Shown here piece after piece: positions 1-11,059 of a DNA stretch of 64,000 bases. Where the stretch lies: the NCBI GenBank assembly GCA_963978895.1, contig OZ022238.1:5112588-5176587 (forward strand). Reading direction: 5' to 3'. The notes beneath the pieces were generated by a model. It was not told where the DNA came from. It saw only the letters and a program-made list of their open reading frames with translations, and searched no databases. The stretch is from Erpobdella octoculata. Taxonomy: Eukaryota; Annelida; Clitellata; Hirudinida; Erpobdellidae. Positions within the stretch are counted from its first letter, which is position 1. Every line of letters starts with the position of its first letter. The position numbers and the translations under genes were made by a program.

Positions 1-215
1 ATTCAGGATGCTTTTGGTTTTATTTGCCGTTCTTTGACACCTCATTTATCCTTGGTGAAATAAAAAAAAATTTAATATGTTTATATCTTTCTATAATCCA
101 TGCAACAAATCAGATTATTTCTATATATTATTTGCATATTCATTTTAATTATAAATAATTTTGGACGTTGCACACGCTTTGTTTTTTTAACACCTAAGCT
201 ACATAATTTAAGACC
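1..215. other. AT-rich sequence without a recognised feature
   Basis: No open frame or repeat signature that I can support. It may be the flank of the truncated LINE that follows. Confidence 0.3.
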
Positions 216-220
216 ACATT

Positions 221-1454
221 ATGAGCTACTTTTTGCAATATGATATCTTCACTCATAGACAGTTTGGATTTCTTCCTTCACGCTCTACGGTCCTGCAGTT
301 GCTGAAGTTCCTGGACGAAGTTACTCTCTCGGTTGACTCTGGGTTGGAGGTGCATACAATCTACACCGACTTAGAAAAAGCTTTTGACAGAATTCCACAC
401 AAGAGACTCTTGTTTAAGATGAAGGAGTATGGAGTTCATCCAATATTGATAGAATGGATCAGAAGTTACTTGACGGAGAGATCATTCAGAGTTCAGTTGA
501 GGGGCGGACTCTCTGATTCCTTTCCCGTGTTGAGTGGTGTTCCTCAGGGAAGCGTGTTAGGTCCATTGTTATTTGTGATCTATATCAATGACATTTGTGG
601 TGTTAGCGAAAACATCTACCTTTTCGCGGACGACGCCAAGTTGTTTAGACCGATCGCGGACTTCAAAGACACTCGGAAACTGCAGTCCGACATTTATAAA
701 TTGCAGCAGTGGTTCACAAGATGGCAAATGACAGTGAATCCATCTAAATGTTGTGTTTTAAAGGTTGGAGGTAATCGTTTTGCAGCGGATTACTATATGC
801 AAGATACATCAGGTTTGTCTGTTGTGGTTCCTGAAGTTAGCTCGGTTACTGATCTAGGAATCATACTGGATTCAAAATTGAAATTCAGAGACCATGTGTT
901 CTCTAGAATCAAAAAAGCCAATTCCTTGTTGGGTATAGTTGGAAGAACTTCAAAATATCTGCCTGATGATGCTTTTGTAACATTGTACAAATCTCTGATT
1001 AGATCTCAATTGGAGTACGGAGTTCAGATTTGGAGTCCTCACGGGCGTGGTCTGATTGAAGAACTCGAAAGGGTTCAGCGAAGGTTTACCAGAATGGTCA
1101 GGTCATGCAAAGGTCTCATTTATACGGAGAGGTTGAAGAAACTCAGATTGCCTTCCCTGACATATAGAAGAAAGCGAGCCGACCTAATTCTTCTGTATAA
1201 AATGAAGTCTGGTCAGTTGATGGATTGCCACTGTCCGGGGTTGACCCTTTGCCCTGACGAAAGAACTAGGGGACATGAGTTCAAGTTGGCTACTAGGTTG
1301 GCTCATAAAGATTGCTCATAAGTATTACTTCAGTAACAGAGTGGTGGACGACTGGAATCGGCTCCCTGGGCCGGTGGTGTCTGCTGAATCGTTGTCTTTG
1401 TTTAAATCACTTTTGGATGATTATTTTGGTGATATGCAATTTGATTTTGCTTAG
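221..1454 (+). pseudogene. LINE reverse transcriptase fragment (CR1/Jockey superfamily), frameshifted
   Basis: An open frame of 366 codons, 221-1321, encodes the C-terminal two thirds of a non-LTR reverse transcriptase. Visible motifs are QFGFLPSRST (RT block 2), the catalytic-site segment DLEKAFDRIPH, SGVPQGSVLGPLLFVIYIND, the YADD-equivalent FADDAKLF, and the thumb region ending near LEYGVQIWSP. The usual C-terminal tail (YYFSNRVVDDWNRLP, then a stop at 1452-1454) continues in another frame after about 1310, so one frameshift is present. The N-terminal RT blocks and the endonuclease are missing, as expected for 5' truncation. In the family this enzyme performs target-primed reverse transcription; this copy is dead. 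Clade assignment within the Jockey superfamily is a judgement from motifs only. Confidence 0.9.
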
Positions 1455-1559
1455 AATTTTTATTTTGCTCTGTTTATTTTTCGTTATTTTTTGTTGTATT
1501 TGTTTGCGCGTTCAGTTTGTGTTTATATTGTTCGGCGAGGGGCTTGCCCGTGCCTGGTT

Positions 1560-1560
<1 letters not shown>

Positions 1561-1628
<68 letters not shown>
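1561..1628. repeat. (ATA)n microsatellite, LINE tail
   Basis: About 23 near-perfect ATA triplets lie directly after the LINE 3' UTR. It is probably the element's own tail, expanded by slippage. Confidence 0.9.
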
Positions 1629-1970
1629 TAAAGTTATCAAACAAGTGAATCAAAAAACAAAGTTTCTTAAAAACACACTTTTATATAATCGATTGTGTAG
1701 GCCACATTCTGTTACATAAACAACGAGCATATTAGCATAGACAATAAATAGTTCGACGAAAATATCACAAATAATTATTTAATTAAATTTCGTCCAATCG
1801 ATCCAAAAACTTGATAGAATGGATTGTTAATCAGTTCGGAGGTATGTTTACATTTTTAAGTCTCTAGCTCATCGGAAAGTTATTTTAAAATCGATTGCAA
1901 ATTTTGACTACAGATCGACAGAAAGAGAAGTCAAGTTAAGTAAAAGTGTGTACACGCTGTCTTTTTGTTT

Positions 1971-2188
1971 GACGTGCTGGTCTAGTGGTTTTGAAATCGG
2001 CTTGGATATCCAGTACGTGGGTTCGATTCCATGTCCGGGCACCCATTTATACCGATGTTTTTCTAATTCCATTCCTATAATTTTAACTTGCCCCCCTGCG
2101 GATGCTGGTTACGATGGTAAGATTCCAACCGACATTTAGGCTGATTTATCGCAGTACCACCAGCGCCCTAATAAATAAGATAATTAAT
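1971..2188 (+). mobile_element. tRNA-derived SINE
   Basis: The head resembles a tRNA gene: an A-box-like segment TGGTCTAGTGGTTTT near 1977 and a B-box GGTTCGATTCC near 2020, with tRNA-like spacing. It is followed by a roughly 130-bp unrelated body and an AT-rich tail of TAA/TAAA units (2170-2188). This is the standard layout of a pol III-transcribed SINE mobilised by a partner LINE. It is not a functional tRNA gene, because the stems do not pair well. Confidence 0.65.
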
Positions 2189-2189
2189 T

Positions 2190-3583
2190 AGAATTAGGCG
2201 ATTACTGTAAAACAATGAACTAAAATAAGGAACTAAAATAATTAGTAAAATAGCGAACTAAAACAAATAGATTAATACCGAAACGTATAAGATAGTCCGA
2301 CCCATGTCATCATACTAATTAGTTCCTGTTATAAAGATCCCTCTCTAGAGCTTCATTGTTGATTCAGCAAACATTTCGCTTACACCAGTGGTTTTTCTCG
2401 GTAACGATTAACGACTAATGGGACTCCTACAACCAGCTCTGCAGTTATCGTGAAATTAGAATGTAAAAGTTACTTCTGGTAATCTATGACTTCACTGCTT
2501 GGTGCAGCTGAGCTAGTCACCCAACTTTACAGCTTAATGCATAAAGTATTTTTTTTAAATAAAAGATTGGTTGTTAATTTTTTTCAACTGTAAACATTGT
2601 TCTGTAAAATAATTGTTTGGAATTTCATCAGAATAGCTTGTAAATATAACTTTTATTTTTAACTAACTGATGATATATATATATAAATAAGCATTCACCA
2701 GGATGTAATCACAAATTCACTATTAGAAATCAAACAAGCCATTTCTTTATTGGAAAAACAAGCCCAATAGAGTTCTAGTAAATTTTTACGTTCGAAATTG
2801 ATGAAATCAACAAATAGCAGAACATGTTGCATGTGGAAAAAAGAAAATCATATTGTTTATATAGTCACCGGTATATATATAGGAATACAATATCAGCAAC
2901 ACAACGAAAGCACTAAAGCTGGTTTTTAAATGTTCTGATTAAATGCTGAAGTAAGAAATAGCGATAACAAACATACAAACCTGTAATTATTGTTTTCAAT
3001 TGAAACAAATGAAAACAATAAATTATAGTTCAAAAAACAGTGACAACGAGGAAATGATGCAAAAGCTAATTACGTGCTTCTTCATATAATAGCTTAGATA
3101 ATCAAAAAAGTTTCCAATTGGGGGCTGACACCATTCTGGCTCTCCATCGAGAAGCGTTTCACCAGACTTGCGCTTAAGCCATGCAATTTATAGCATTAAG
3201 CTATACAAGCATTAGCTATGAGTGATGAGCAATGTATTTCTAAAAAATGTTTCAAGTAAAGGTATTTTTTGAAAATGTAACTGTATGGGGCAATGGGGCA
3301 TGACAAAGTTTAAATATACTTAAACCCAAGAAAAGTGCATTAAAAAGCATTTCGAGAAAACCTAAAAAAGATCAATAATAGTATGGTCAAAGCAAACAAA
3401 CAAATAATGAATGGTGCAGTTAAGAAAAAGTCATTTAATTATTTTAAAGAAATTAACTGAATTTATCAGATTTTTATTTGCGAAATTGTTTTCGATCATA
3501 AACAATTGGAAAAATCTTATTAAACGGACGTATTAACCGTGATTTTATTGCTGCTAACTATTATAAATTATGTGTCAAGAAAC
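2190..3583. other. Intergenic, no recognised gene
   Basis: AT-rich sequence with no supported coding frame. At 3543-3548 the minus strand reads AATAAA, 35-40 bases past the stop codon of the channel gene at 3584-5164. This is a plausible polyadenylation signal. Confidence 0.4.
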
Positions 3584-5164
3584 TTAGTTTAAAGATGTTT
3601 TTGACGAACAACAATGTTCTTTGACAACTAAAATTAAGTTGATAAAGAACTCAATTAGTTCAACGAATGTCATAATGGTGACACCCAACCACAAACTGAG
3701 ACTTCCACCGACAGTACCAAGAATAGATTCCCAGGTATAAACGGGCGTGTCAGTAATTGAAGTTGGATTGTCCGAGGTGAAGGAAAATCTAACTTGCAGG
3801 AAATTTGATCCAATTTTATTGCTTTGTCTAAAAAGTTGGCTCAATTGAGTGGAGTTAATTAAATTATTATCAAATTTGTCAATTGCATCAATGTAGTCTT
3901 TAAAGTACCCATAAAGTTTTGTACCAGAAAATAAGTATTTTCTTATAAATGTATCAAAGAAATGTCTATGTAGAGAAACGTGGGGCCAATCGTATAGCAG
4001 TAAAACCACTCTGTCATAGTACGTTTTAACGCAAGGTTCTTTGCAAGTTGCTGAACAAAATTCATACAAATCTTCATTAATCCTCGCTGCACATGCAAAT
4101 TGTTCCATTGCTTTCTTGGTCATATTGATTTCTGTTCTGCTGTCGAATTTACTGTTTCTGGCTGTTAAACTAGTATTACCGCAAATGCTATAATTTTTAG
4201 AAATTAAATGGTTATAAGCTTCTACTGGTACACAATGGCAACGATTCAAATATTTTTTTTGTTTGCACTGATATTCACATAAAAAATTGGTGTAGATAAT
4301 ATCAAACTCGTCTTTTAAAAACTTCTTCTTTTCACAGCCATCAGGATTGTACGGCTCGTTTAATATAGTTTTAACGTTCATGGTCATCTCTATCAATGAA
4401 TCAGTTCCTGAGCCAAGGTTGAAACCTTTGTACATATCATCAATGACACCAGGAGGAGACAGTTTAACTTTAACTCCATCTGTGTTCATATTGTTCAATT
4501 TGAAGTCAAATTTGTCTTGCATGTCATAGAAGGTGTTTGTGTATATAATCATTGTTAAAGATTTTATCGAAAAGTTGCAGGATTTCGGTATTTTGAACAA
4601 ATAACAGTTGTAATAATATGGATGGTAAATAGTTTCATTTTCTAAGTTGCAGTTAATGTCATCAATTACAGAATCAGTCAAATTTTCTATTAAATAATCA
4701 ATCAAGAAAGGAATAAAATAGTCTGGTGTCATACCATATTGTGGTAAAGACATCAGATAACTGTCTTTGGAAATACTTTCTGCAGTATCGCCGAAGTAAT
4801 AATCTTCATAGTTGCTGTTTTCCTGATTCATAAAATTAGTTATATTTTTCATTTTCTCATAATATTCGTTCTGCGTCAAATATTCATCGTAATCTATTTC
4901 AGTAAGTTTTGGTTGAAGACTACAAAATGTTATCCATGGAAAAATATTTGGCTGAAGTAATTGCCCGGTTGAAGTTTTATGAGGATATGAAGATAAATTG
5001 ATAAATAAATTTGTGAGTTGCCAAATAAGAATTCCTGCAGATCCAATAGCTGCAAATAACCACATTAATTTAAAAAAATATCTTTTCGATTTGATGATCT
5101 TTGAGACACCACGTACAGAAACATTTTCTCCAAATCTGAAAAATTCTTCTTTAACTTGGTGCAT
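3584..5164 (-). CDS. DEG/ENaC-family ion channel subunit, paralogue 1
   Basis: A 526-residue uninterrupted frame with the full degenerin/ENaC layout: short cytosolic N-terminus, TM1 at about residues 33-55, a large extracellular domain opening with FPWITFC (75-81, the family FPxxTxC motif), a Cys-rich segment (CEYQCKQ, CHCVP, CSATCKEPC), and TM2 at about 480-514 followed by a 12-residue tail. Family members are trimeric, voltage-independent sodium or cation channels of the plasma membrane gated by peptides, acid or force; the stimulus here is unknown. The N-terminal HG gating motif reads RG (18-19), and the GxS selectivity filter reads GVT (494-496). Many N-x-S/T sequons fit an extracellular loop. 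The start is the M of MHQVKEEF, aligned with five paralogues. Length is typical of the family. No intron interrupts it. Confidence 0.93.
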   Translation of the reverse strand: MHQVKEEFFRFGENVSVRGVSKIIKSKRYFFKLMWLFAAIGSAGILIWQLTNLFINLSSYPHKTSTGQLLQPNIFPWITFCSLQPKLTEIDYDEYLTQNEYYEKMKNITNFMNQENSNYEDYYFGDTAESISKDSYLMSLPQYGMTPDYFIPFLIDYLIENLTDSVIDDINCNLENETIYHPYYYNCYLFKIPKSCNFSIKSLTMIIYTNTFYDMQDKFDFKLNNMNTDGVKVKLSPPGVIDDMYKGFNLGSGTDSLIEMTMNVKTILNEPYNPDGCEKKKFLKDEFDIIYTNFLCEYQCKQKKYLNRCHCVPVEAYNHLISKNYSICGNTSLTARNSKFDSRTEINMTKKAMEQFACAARINEDLYEFCSATCKEPCVKTYYDRVVLLLYDWPHVSLHRHFFDTFIRKYLFSGTKLYGYFKDYIDAIDKFDNNLINSTQLSQLFRQSNKIGSNFLQVRFSFTSDNPTSITDTPVYTWESILGTVGGSLSLWLGVTIMTFVELIEFFINLILVVKEHCCSSKTSLN

Positions 5165-5581
5165 ATTTAAATATTTTCCTTTAAATAAAGATTGAGAATT
5201 TGTGACAGAAGTTTTCTATTACGACTTGTTAATAATTAGTAATGGTTTTTTTTGTTATTATGAAATTTTACTGCTACAGAGTTCCTTTATTGTTAATTTC
5301 TAGTAATAATTTTAAATTGAAAATACTTTAATGTAATGTTACCTCTGTATTTTGCAATCTTATGACTTCAATTTATTTGCCTAGTTTTTTTTAGTTTTAA
5401 TTTAATAAGCATTCAGAAAGCAATCAAAGCTTTACTGTTTCTAACAGTTTTATATCAGAGTTAAATCACATACACCAATTTTGTTTAGAGGTAAGCAACT
5501 AATTTGTCACCAAAACTCAATTGTCTATCGATTATATCCTAGTGCTTCTTTGTTAAGATTTAATGCATTGAACAATGCTGC

Positions 5582-5697
5582 TGTCAACTGAAGGTACTTC
5601 ACAATATATTGTAATTCTATGTTGATTTTACAAATGCATAAAAGCAATTGTGCTTTAGAACTGTATTCAATTCATCCTACAAACGAAGTGCTTTTAA
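5582..5697 (-). promoter_or_regulatory. Conserved upstream block of the channel genes, copy 1 (diverged)
   Basis: This segment, about 420-530 bases upstream of the start at 5164, shares TGTCAAC, GGTAC, a CAAATGCA motif, a CAATTGTGC motif and ACTGTATTCAA in the same order with the blocks upstream of the other intact channel genes. It is the most diverged copy. Its role as promoter, enhancer or untranslated first exon is inference from position and conservation. Confidence 0.4.
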
Positions 5698-6171
5698 GGT
5701 AGCGAAAAATTTTATTGTTTTTAGTTTTCATATCCTCACTCTCAAAACGCATATTAGGATATTAATTTTTATTAAATATTTTTTATTGAGTAGTTGGAGT
5801 ACTTGGCATTTCCCGGGTTTTGTCATTGTAGTGACATCAAATGAATTATGCTTTAAGTTTTTCCTGTATTAAAGCAATTATATTTTAAGATTTCCAGACT
5901 GATGAACTTTTCTTGGATTTTGAATATGTTTTAATAGGACAAGCAGTTTTTTAAATGGCAATCTTTGACTAGAACTTACAGTTTCTCTGTAATCACCATG
6001 TTCGAAAACTGATCTCGGTGCTTGAGCTATGAATGATCTTTCTGGCTTTGATTAGCGGCAATTGACATAACACCATATTTTTATTAGTTTATTTCCTCTC
6101 GTTTTAAATTTTTTTCTAATTCATTATTTCTATACTAAAGTTTTTCCAATTTAACACTTTTTGGTTTTTAT
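5698..6171. other. Intergenic, no recognised feature
   Basis: AT-rich; a 74-codon open frame at 5648-5872 has no family features and overlaps the conserved upstream block. Confidence 0.3.
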
Positions 6172-6350
6172 TTTTTTTTAGGTTAGTGGAAAGAGTTAGT
6201 TAACCCCGCGAGACATTCAACCTAAACAATGCGTGTAAAGTCCTTTTTTAAGTGAGCTAGGATGGTGAAGCCGTGAGATTCGAACCGCCGACCTATAAGC
6301 CGACAGGCGAACGCTTTACCGCTTTTCCACCACCGCCACAACTGTTTTAT
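6172..6350 (-). mobile_element. tRNA-derived SINE, minus strand
   Basis: Read on the minus strand, the head has an A-box-like GGTGGAAAAGCGGTAAAGCG and a B-box GGTTCGAATCTC about 30 bases later, in a tRNA-like arrangement. A body of about 90 bp and an A-rich end (T-run near 6172-6180 on the plus strand) follow. The head closely matches the SINE at 50789-51012 (shared AAAGCGGTA..AGCGTTCGCCTGTCG). Confidence 0.7.
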
Positions 6351-7888
6351 AATAGAAATTGCAAACTTAAAGTTCATTACGTTAATTTAACCGCTTATTT
6401 AAAATATTACAAGTTGCTGAATTGTTACCAGCAGAATAAATATTATTAACGTTCCATCCTTATATTTTTAGTGAAATACGCATATACACTGGTCGCCAGT
6501 CAATAAAATAGTCATCTTTTTATAAAAGTGAATTTTGTTTTTAATTTCAAAATAGAATATTATTGAGATACAGATTTATAAGACTTTAGCAAAACGTGTA
6601 TACACGTGTATACAGTATATACTGCACAAATTCCAAAATGGTAAAGTGCTTATAACTCGGTTTCTGACGCTAAATTACATTCTACAAATTTCTATTTAGT
6701 TTACTTCATACTAATTTATTTGGTTTATTTGCAAAGTTAACAAGGATTTTCAAAAACCGTTTTATATTTTTGTTTAAAAAAATCAGCAGAAAGTCTACAT
6801 AGAAACTCAAATAACTTGAAAAAATCTTTACGTTTAAAATTGAATAAAATTTTAATGTGTACGTTGACATGCTTAGTTTAATTTCAGATCGAAGCTTTAT
6901 TACCTGCAAATTGATATTTATCATTCAAACGCTCACAGCATGTCAAAAAAGCAGATCGAACTGCATTAAGAAAAGCTATTCAGAAATTATTGTTGTTGTA
7001 TAGTGATATCGTAGATCAAGCTAGCTCGAATTTGGTATTCAAAAACTTTTACTGAGTCCTTTGATTTGAGTACTTGTTGACAAATTTTTCCTAGCAAAAA
7101 AGGTTGAACCCTAACGCTAAGGGTATAGCAGTCTGATGTAATAATGGAATGTGATTGTTTTCGTCACCACTCCCGAATTTTGGAAAAATGCAACATAAAA
7201 AACAGAATTTATTTCTAATCAATTAAAATATGTAAAACATAAAAGAGGGCGTCACAATAAAAATCAATTAAAAACAATTATCGGCTTATATTTCGGAAAG
7301 TTAGTTCAAAAAGCTTTGAAAAACTTAACGAGTTTTTATTGCAGCCACTGGAGGTCCCATGGCTTAGGAATTGATGGACTAATTTTTTAAGCAAATTAAT
7401 GACATTCACCAATTAGCTGGTATTTTTCCATCTTCTACCTGGCTACCACCATCTGTAACTGTACTCAGCGGCTTTCAAACCAACACCAAAAAAGATCTCC
7501 AACAACTGATTCAGTCTAAAAAAATAAAACCAAACTTTTTTGATTCAATTTTAAATACCATTTTTTATGATAGTTTGTAGTCCTTTACACCAGGTGTTTT
7601 AAGACTAATTCAAATACCAAATTAAAACAAATTGAAATAATTGTTTCTAGAAATTTCAAGCCACACACTTATTAAATGGTCAAGCTACTGCGCAAATTGA
7701 GTATAAATAGTTTAAAGTATTTGCTATGTGATCAGCTGAAACAAGTAAAAGAAAAAACGAGTTTTTCAACACAAACTTTCATTTCAATTACACTCGATTT
7801 AGAAATTCAAATGATGTTCAAATTAAGTTTTTTTTAATTATATATTGTCATCCAATATAAAGCTATGCTAAAAGCTTCAGCTTCCTAG
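6351..7888. other. Intergenic, AT-rich, no recognised feature
   Basis: No gene or element that I can support, apart from a short piece near 7575-7605 that resembles the 3' end of the SINE family found intact at 58358-58544 (shared AGTCCTTTACACCAGGTG). Confidence 0.3.
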
Positions 7889-8568
7889 TTAAATTTTACT
7901 TGCAAGATTTGCGTACAGAGAAAGCCACACATACACCCGCACAAACAGAGATTGTGATCTAATTACAAGTTTGTAAAAAATCTTAACTGTGCAAGCTTTT
8001 TTCAAATTAAACTTTCATCATACAAGTTTTTTTGTAAAAAGTGTTGGTATTACTTAATATTTGAATAAATAAAAAAAAAGACTGGCGATTAAAACTAAAT
8101 GATCATGTTGTTGAAAATGTTTTAATAATAAAAATTTTTGAATGTTTTGACGACTAGAATAGAATTTCAAAACAGATCAAGTTTCATTTTTTTTAAGTTA
8201 AAATACTAATTATATTCAGCTTTTATTGTGATAAACTATTTACTCTGATTCAGAGCTATAAGAAAACAGAGGACTAGGAGCTCTTCTATTGGGTAGACGC
8301 GAGATAGTTCACTGTGTATTTGTATTAATCTTTAAACAATGTTTTTAAAACTGAAATAAATGTATTCCGTAGATCATAATTAAATCATGTTTTCTTGTCT
8401 TCCTTTTTCCAGGCCGTGGACAAGCTTACAATAAGCAAAATTGTGTAACCGCAAGAAAAGTTTTAGCTTATAGAAGTAATTTTTTCCAACTTTTAATTAG
8501 GTTACAATCTCTGTTTGTGTGTGTGTGTGTGGCTTTTTCTGTACGCAAATCTTGCAAGTAAAATTTAA
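7889..8568. mobile_element. TTAA-flanked terminal-inverted-repeat element (MITE-like)
   Basis: The ends are inverted copies of each other over about 75 bp: 7889-7965 begins TTAAATTTTACTTGCAAG, and 8500-8568 is its reverse complement with few mismatches. Both outer ends are TTAA. The internal 530 bp has no coding frame. This is the form of a non-autonomous DNA transposon; TTAA target use suggests a piggyBac-type mobiliser, but TTAA could also simply be part of the repeat. Confidence 0.65.
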
Positions 8569-8947
8569 CCAGCTTTTTTGTGTAACCCTCGGAAGCCCTC
8601 GCTAATGCAATCACACTTGGGATCTTTGGAACCCAACATTTTTGTTGGTATCTTTACATTAAAATATGTGTGTTAGAAGTATAAACAATATAGTTATACA
8701 TATAAGCAAAGCGTTGAAAACGGGGGCCAATTGTTCCCCAAATTTTACGGGGATTGGGGACAATTTCCCCCTTTCCCCACCTGTGATTCGTTTTTGTTTC
8801 ATCGACATATGACCAGATAGTATATTAATTTCAGGCGTATGTAAGCAAATCACAATGACAAGAAAAATAACACATACAATAACTTATCACCGTAAAGCTA
8901 CAGTTATTGTTTGTAAGTGTTAAAGTCAAATTAGCATTCAAATCTGC

Positions 8948-9252
8948 ATCTTCTGATTCGCAGAGGTTTCTGTGGAAACCATTGACGTCAACTTATTCTC
9001 CTCATCGGCAACACACTGCTCGTTTTCATCTTCAATGCGGGAAGGTTCATCGTCTATCAAGCACTCAACATATACTGAATATCAGAATCACTATCACTTA
9101 GTAATTTTTCACTTTCATTAGAATCACTTTCTCCGTCATTGCCACCTTGCGAATTGCCAACATCTGTGTCGCTCTCACTATCAGAGTCGTTATCATCAGT
9201 TGATTCAAGATCGTCAGCACTGGCATCATTTCCATCGTTTTCAAATAAAAAT
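8948..9252 (-). pseudogene. Acidic Asp/Ser/Glu-rich coding remnant inside the piggyBac-like element
   Basis: On the minus strand an open frame runs from the LINE junction at about 9252 to a TGA at 9057-9059. It is very rich in D, E, S and N (for example DDNDSDSESDTD). After a one-base shift it continues as another acidic stretch to about 8948. piggyBac transposases typically start with an acidic, Ser-rich N-terminus, so this may be its remnant. No catalytic residues are present and the upstream part is cut off by the nested LINE. It could instead be an unrelated low-complexity frame. Confidence 0.35.
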
Positions 9253-9253
9253 G

Positions 9254-11046
9254 TTATAATTTATTTATTTATTTATTTATTCTCAAACAGAAGGGCCTAT
9301 CGGCCTCTAATACCGTTCGGACAGTACAAACGAAACAAAAAAAAACCAATAAACGAAATATGTACACATACTCAGTTGCTAATCGTAAATTGTTAAGATG
9401 TTAGAAACATACAATAGCAAAGTATGCTCGCGTATAACATATTGAATAGGATATTAAGTTTTGTAAATATTTAAATTTTGCATTTATGGAACGCTTATAC
9501 ATAATGTCGTGAAGTTGAAACTTCCACCGCAATCTTCAAAATCCCTCTAAATACTTCCAAAAATCTGTTCATTTGACATGCAGATCTGCTAATGATTCAT
9601 GAAAAATTCAAAGTCCTGAAAACTTAGATAAATCCATCTGATTTATCAAGCTTCTGAACCGACTGTAGTTTGATGATCCAACAACATCCTGAGGCAAAGA
9701 ATTCCATGCTGAGACCACGCGTCCAGTTATGAAAAACCTGGCATCGTCAGTTCTATATTGACCTGGCATCAGTTTGTAGCTATGGCCCCTTGTTTTTTCA
9801 TAATTTGCTCGTTTAAATTGTCCAACCAGGCTATAATCCACCATTCCATTTGAAGATCTGTAGCAGAAACAAAGGTCTGCGAAAAGTCTGCGCTCTTCTA
9901 GAGTTTTCAATCCCAAAAAGCTGAGACGGGTCGAGTATGGTAGATGGCTGATATTTGGAACCATTCGGGTGAATCTTTTCTGAACCTTCTCCAGGCCGTC
10001 GATTAGGTACTTGTGCCGAGGGCTCCAAACTGGAGAGCAGTATTCGAGCAATGGTCGCACGTATGTAGTGAATGCTTTTTTTACGGATCTTTAGACAGGA
10101 GGCATAGTTTTATTAATCTGAGTTTCACCGACGCAGAGTGGATAATGTTCTCAATGTGTTTTTTGAAATTAAGGTTTTTATCAATTAGTACACCCAGATC
10201 TCTTGCTTGCTCGGTCGGTTCAAGCTCGTATGTTCCAATTCGATATCTAGGTATTTCGAAGCCTTTGTCGTTTCTTCGCCTGTGAATTGGACATACAAAA
10301 CACTTTGATAGTGCCAGATTCAGTTGCCATGTTTTACTCCAGAGAACTAGTTCATCAATTGCTCTCTGTATTTCTGGAGCCGAAGAAGATGTGGGCTGAG
10401 TTGCTGTGTAAATTTTTATGTCATCTGCAAACATCTTGACAGAGACCGGTCCAAAAGCATCACCATCCGTAATATCGTTAATAAAAATTAGAAAGAGTAT
10501 GGGGCCCAGGACACTTCCTTGAGGAACACCACTGGTAACATCTCTCGGAGCAGATAAGCACTCACCAATTCGAACAAGCTGTTTTCGAGCACTCAAAAAA
10601 TCCAAGATCCATGCCAACAAATCACCTGATATTCCGTAGCTAATGAGTTTAGTCTTCAACTTTGGGTGGGAGACCGAGTCGAAAGCCTTTTGAAAATCAA
10701 AATAAACAATGTCCACTCGACTACCATCCAGTAACCCCATAATCCAGTCATGTACACACTCCAGAAGGTTCGTACAAGTTGATCTCTGTCTCAGGAAACC
10801 GTGCTGATGTGGAGAAATAAGACCATGAGTAGAGAGGTGGGCCAAGATGCTTTTGCTAACAATCTTTTCCATAACGCGGCAGCATGTACACGTGAGAGAG
10901 ATTGGTCTGTAGTTTGAGACAACACTTGTAGGTCCTTTTTTGTGAATTGGTGTGATGTATGCAGTTCTCCATATTTCAGGCAATCTTCGTGTTTTGAGAG
11001 ACATTTCAAAAATATGACAGAGTGGAATAGTCAAGTTTTGGTTGTG
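9254..11046 (-). mobile_element. 5'-truncated LINE nested in the piggyBac-like element
   Basis: A minus-strand LINE fragment containing RT (9608-11040), a 3' UTR of about 330 bp and a tail of AAAT units (plus-strand TTTA repeat 9259-9281). It interrupts the acidic coding remnant of the host element, so it inserted later. No convincing target duplication was found. The 5' end is truncated inside the RT domain. Confidence 0.8.
9608..11040 (-). pseudogene. LINE reverse transcriptase (CR1/Jockey superfamily), frameshifted
   Basis: Two minus-strand frames (10081-11034 and 9608-10060) together give most of a non-LTR RT: WRTAYITPIHKKG, NYRPISLTCTC, QHGFLRQRST, YFDFQKAFDSV, SGVPQGSVLGPILFLIFIND, MFADDIKIY, EYCSPVWSP and the C-terminal SAWNSLPQDVV. 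They lie in different frames, so a frameshift between 10060 and 10081 inactivates the enzyme. The element is a different family from the LINE at 0.2-1.6 kb, judged by its tail and low protein similarity. Confidence 0.88.
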
Positions 11047-11059
11047 TTGCGTCTCTGTT

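Larger units (their letters stand above)
216..1628 (+). mobile_element. 5'-truncated LINE with (TAA)n tail
   Basis: The RT fragment, a short 3' UTR (1455-1560) and a run of TAA triplets form one 5'-truncated LINE insertion read on the plus strand. A TAA-repeat tail instead of poly(A) is known from I-type and some CR1-type elements. No clear target-site duplication was found, and the 5' border is approximate. Confidence 0.75.

Noticed and set aside
1312..1719. 135-codon frame ending in poly-Ile
   Set aside because: It overlaps the end of the LINE in another frame and reads through the TAA repeat.
4347..4529. Plus-strand open frames inside the channel genes (also at 17849, 26960, 27348, 34327, 45275)
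   Set aside because: They are antisense shadows of the conserved channel coding sequence and recur only because that sequence is conserved.
9139..9396. Plus-strand Ser/Leu-rich 85-codon frame
   Set aside because: It is the antisense of the acidic remnant and runs across the LINE junction.
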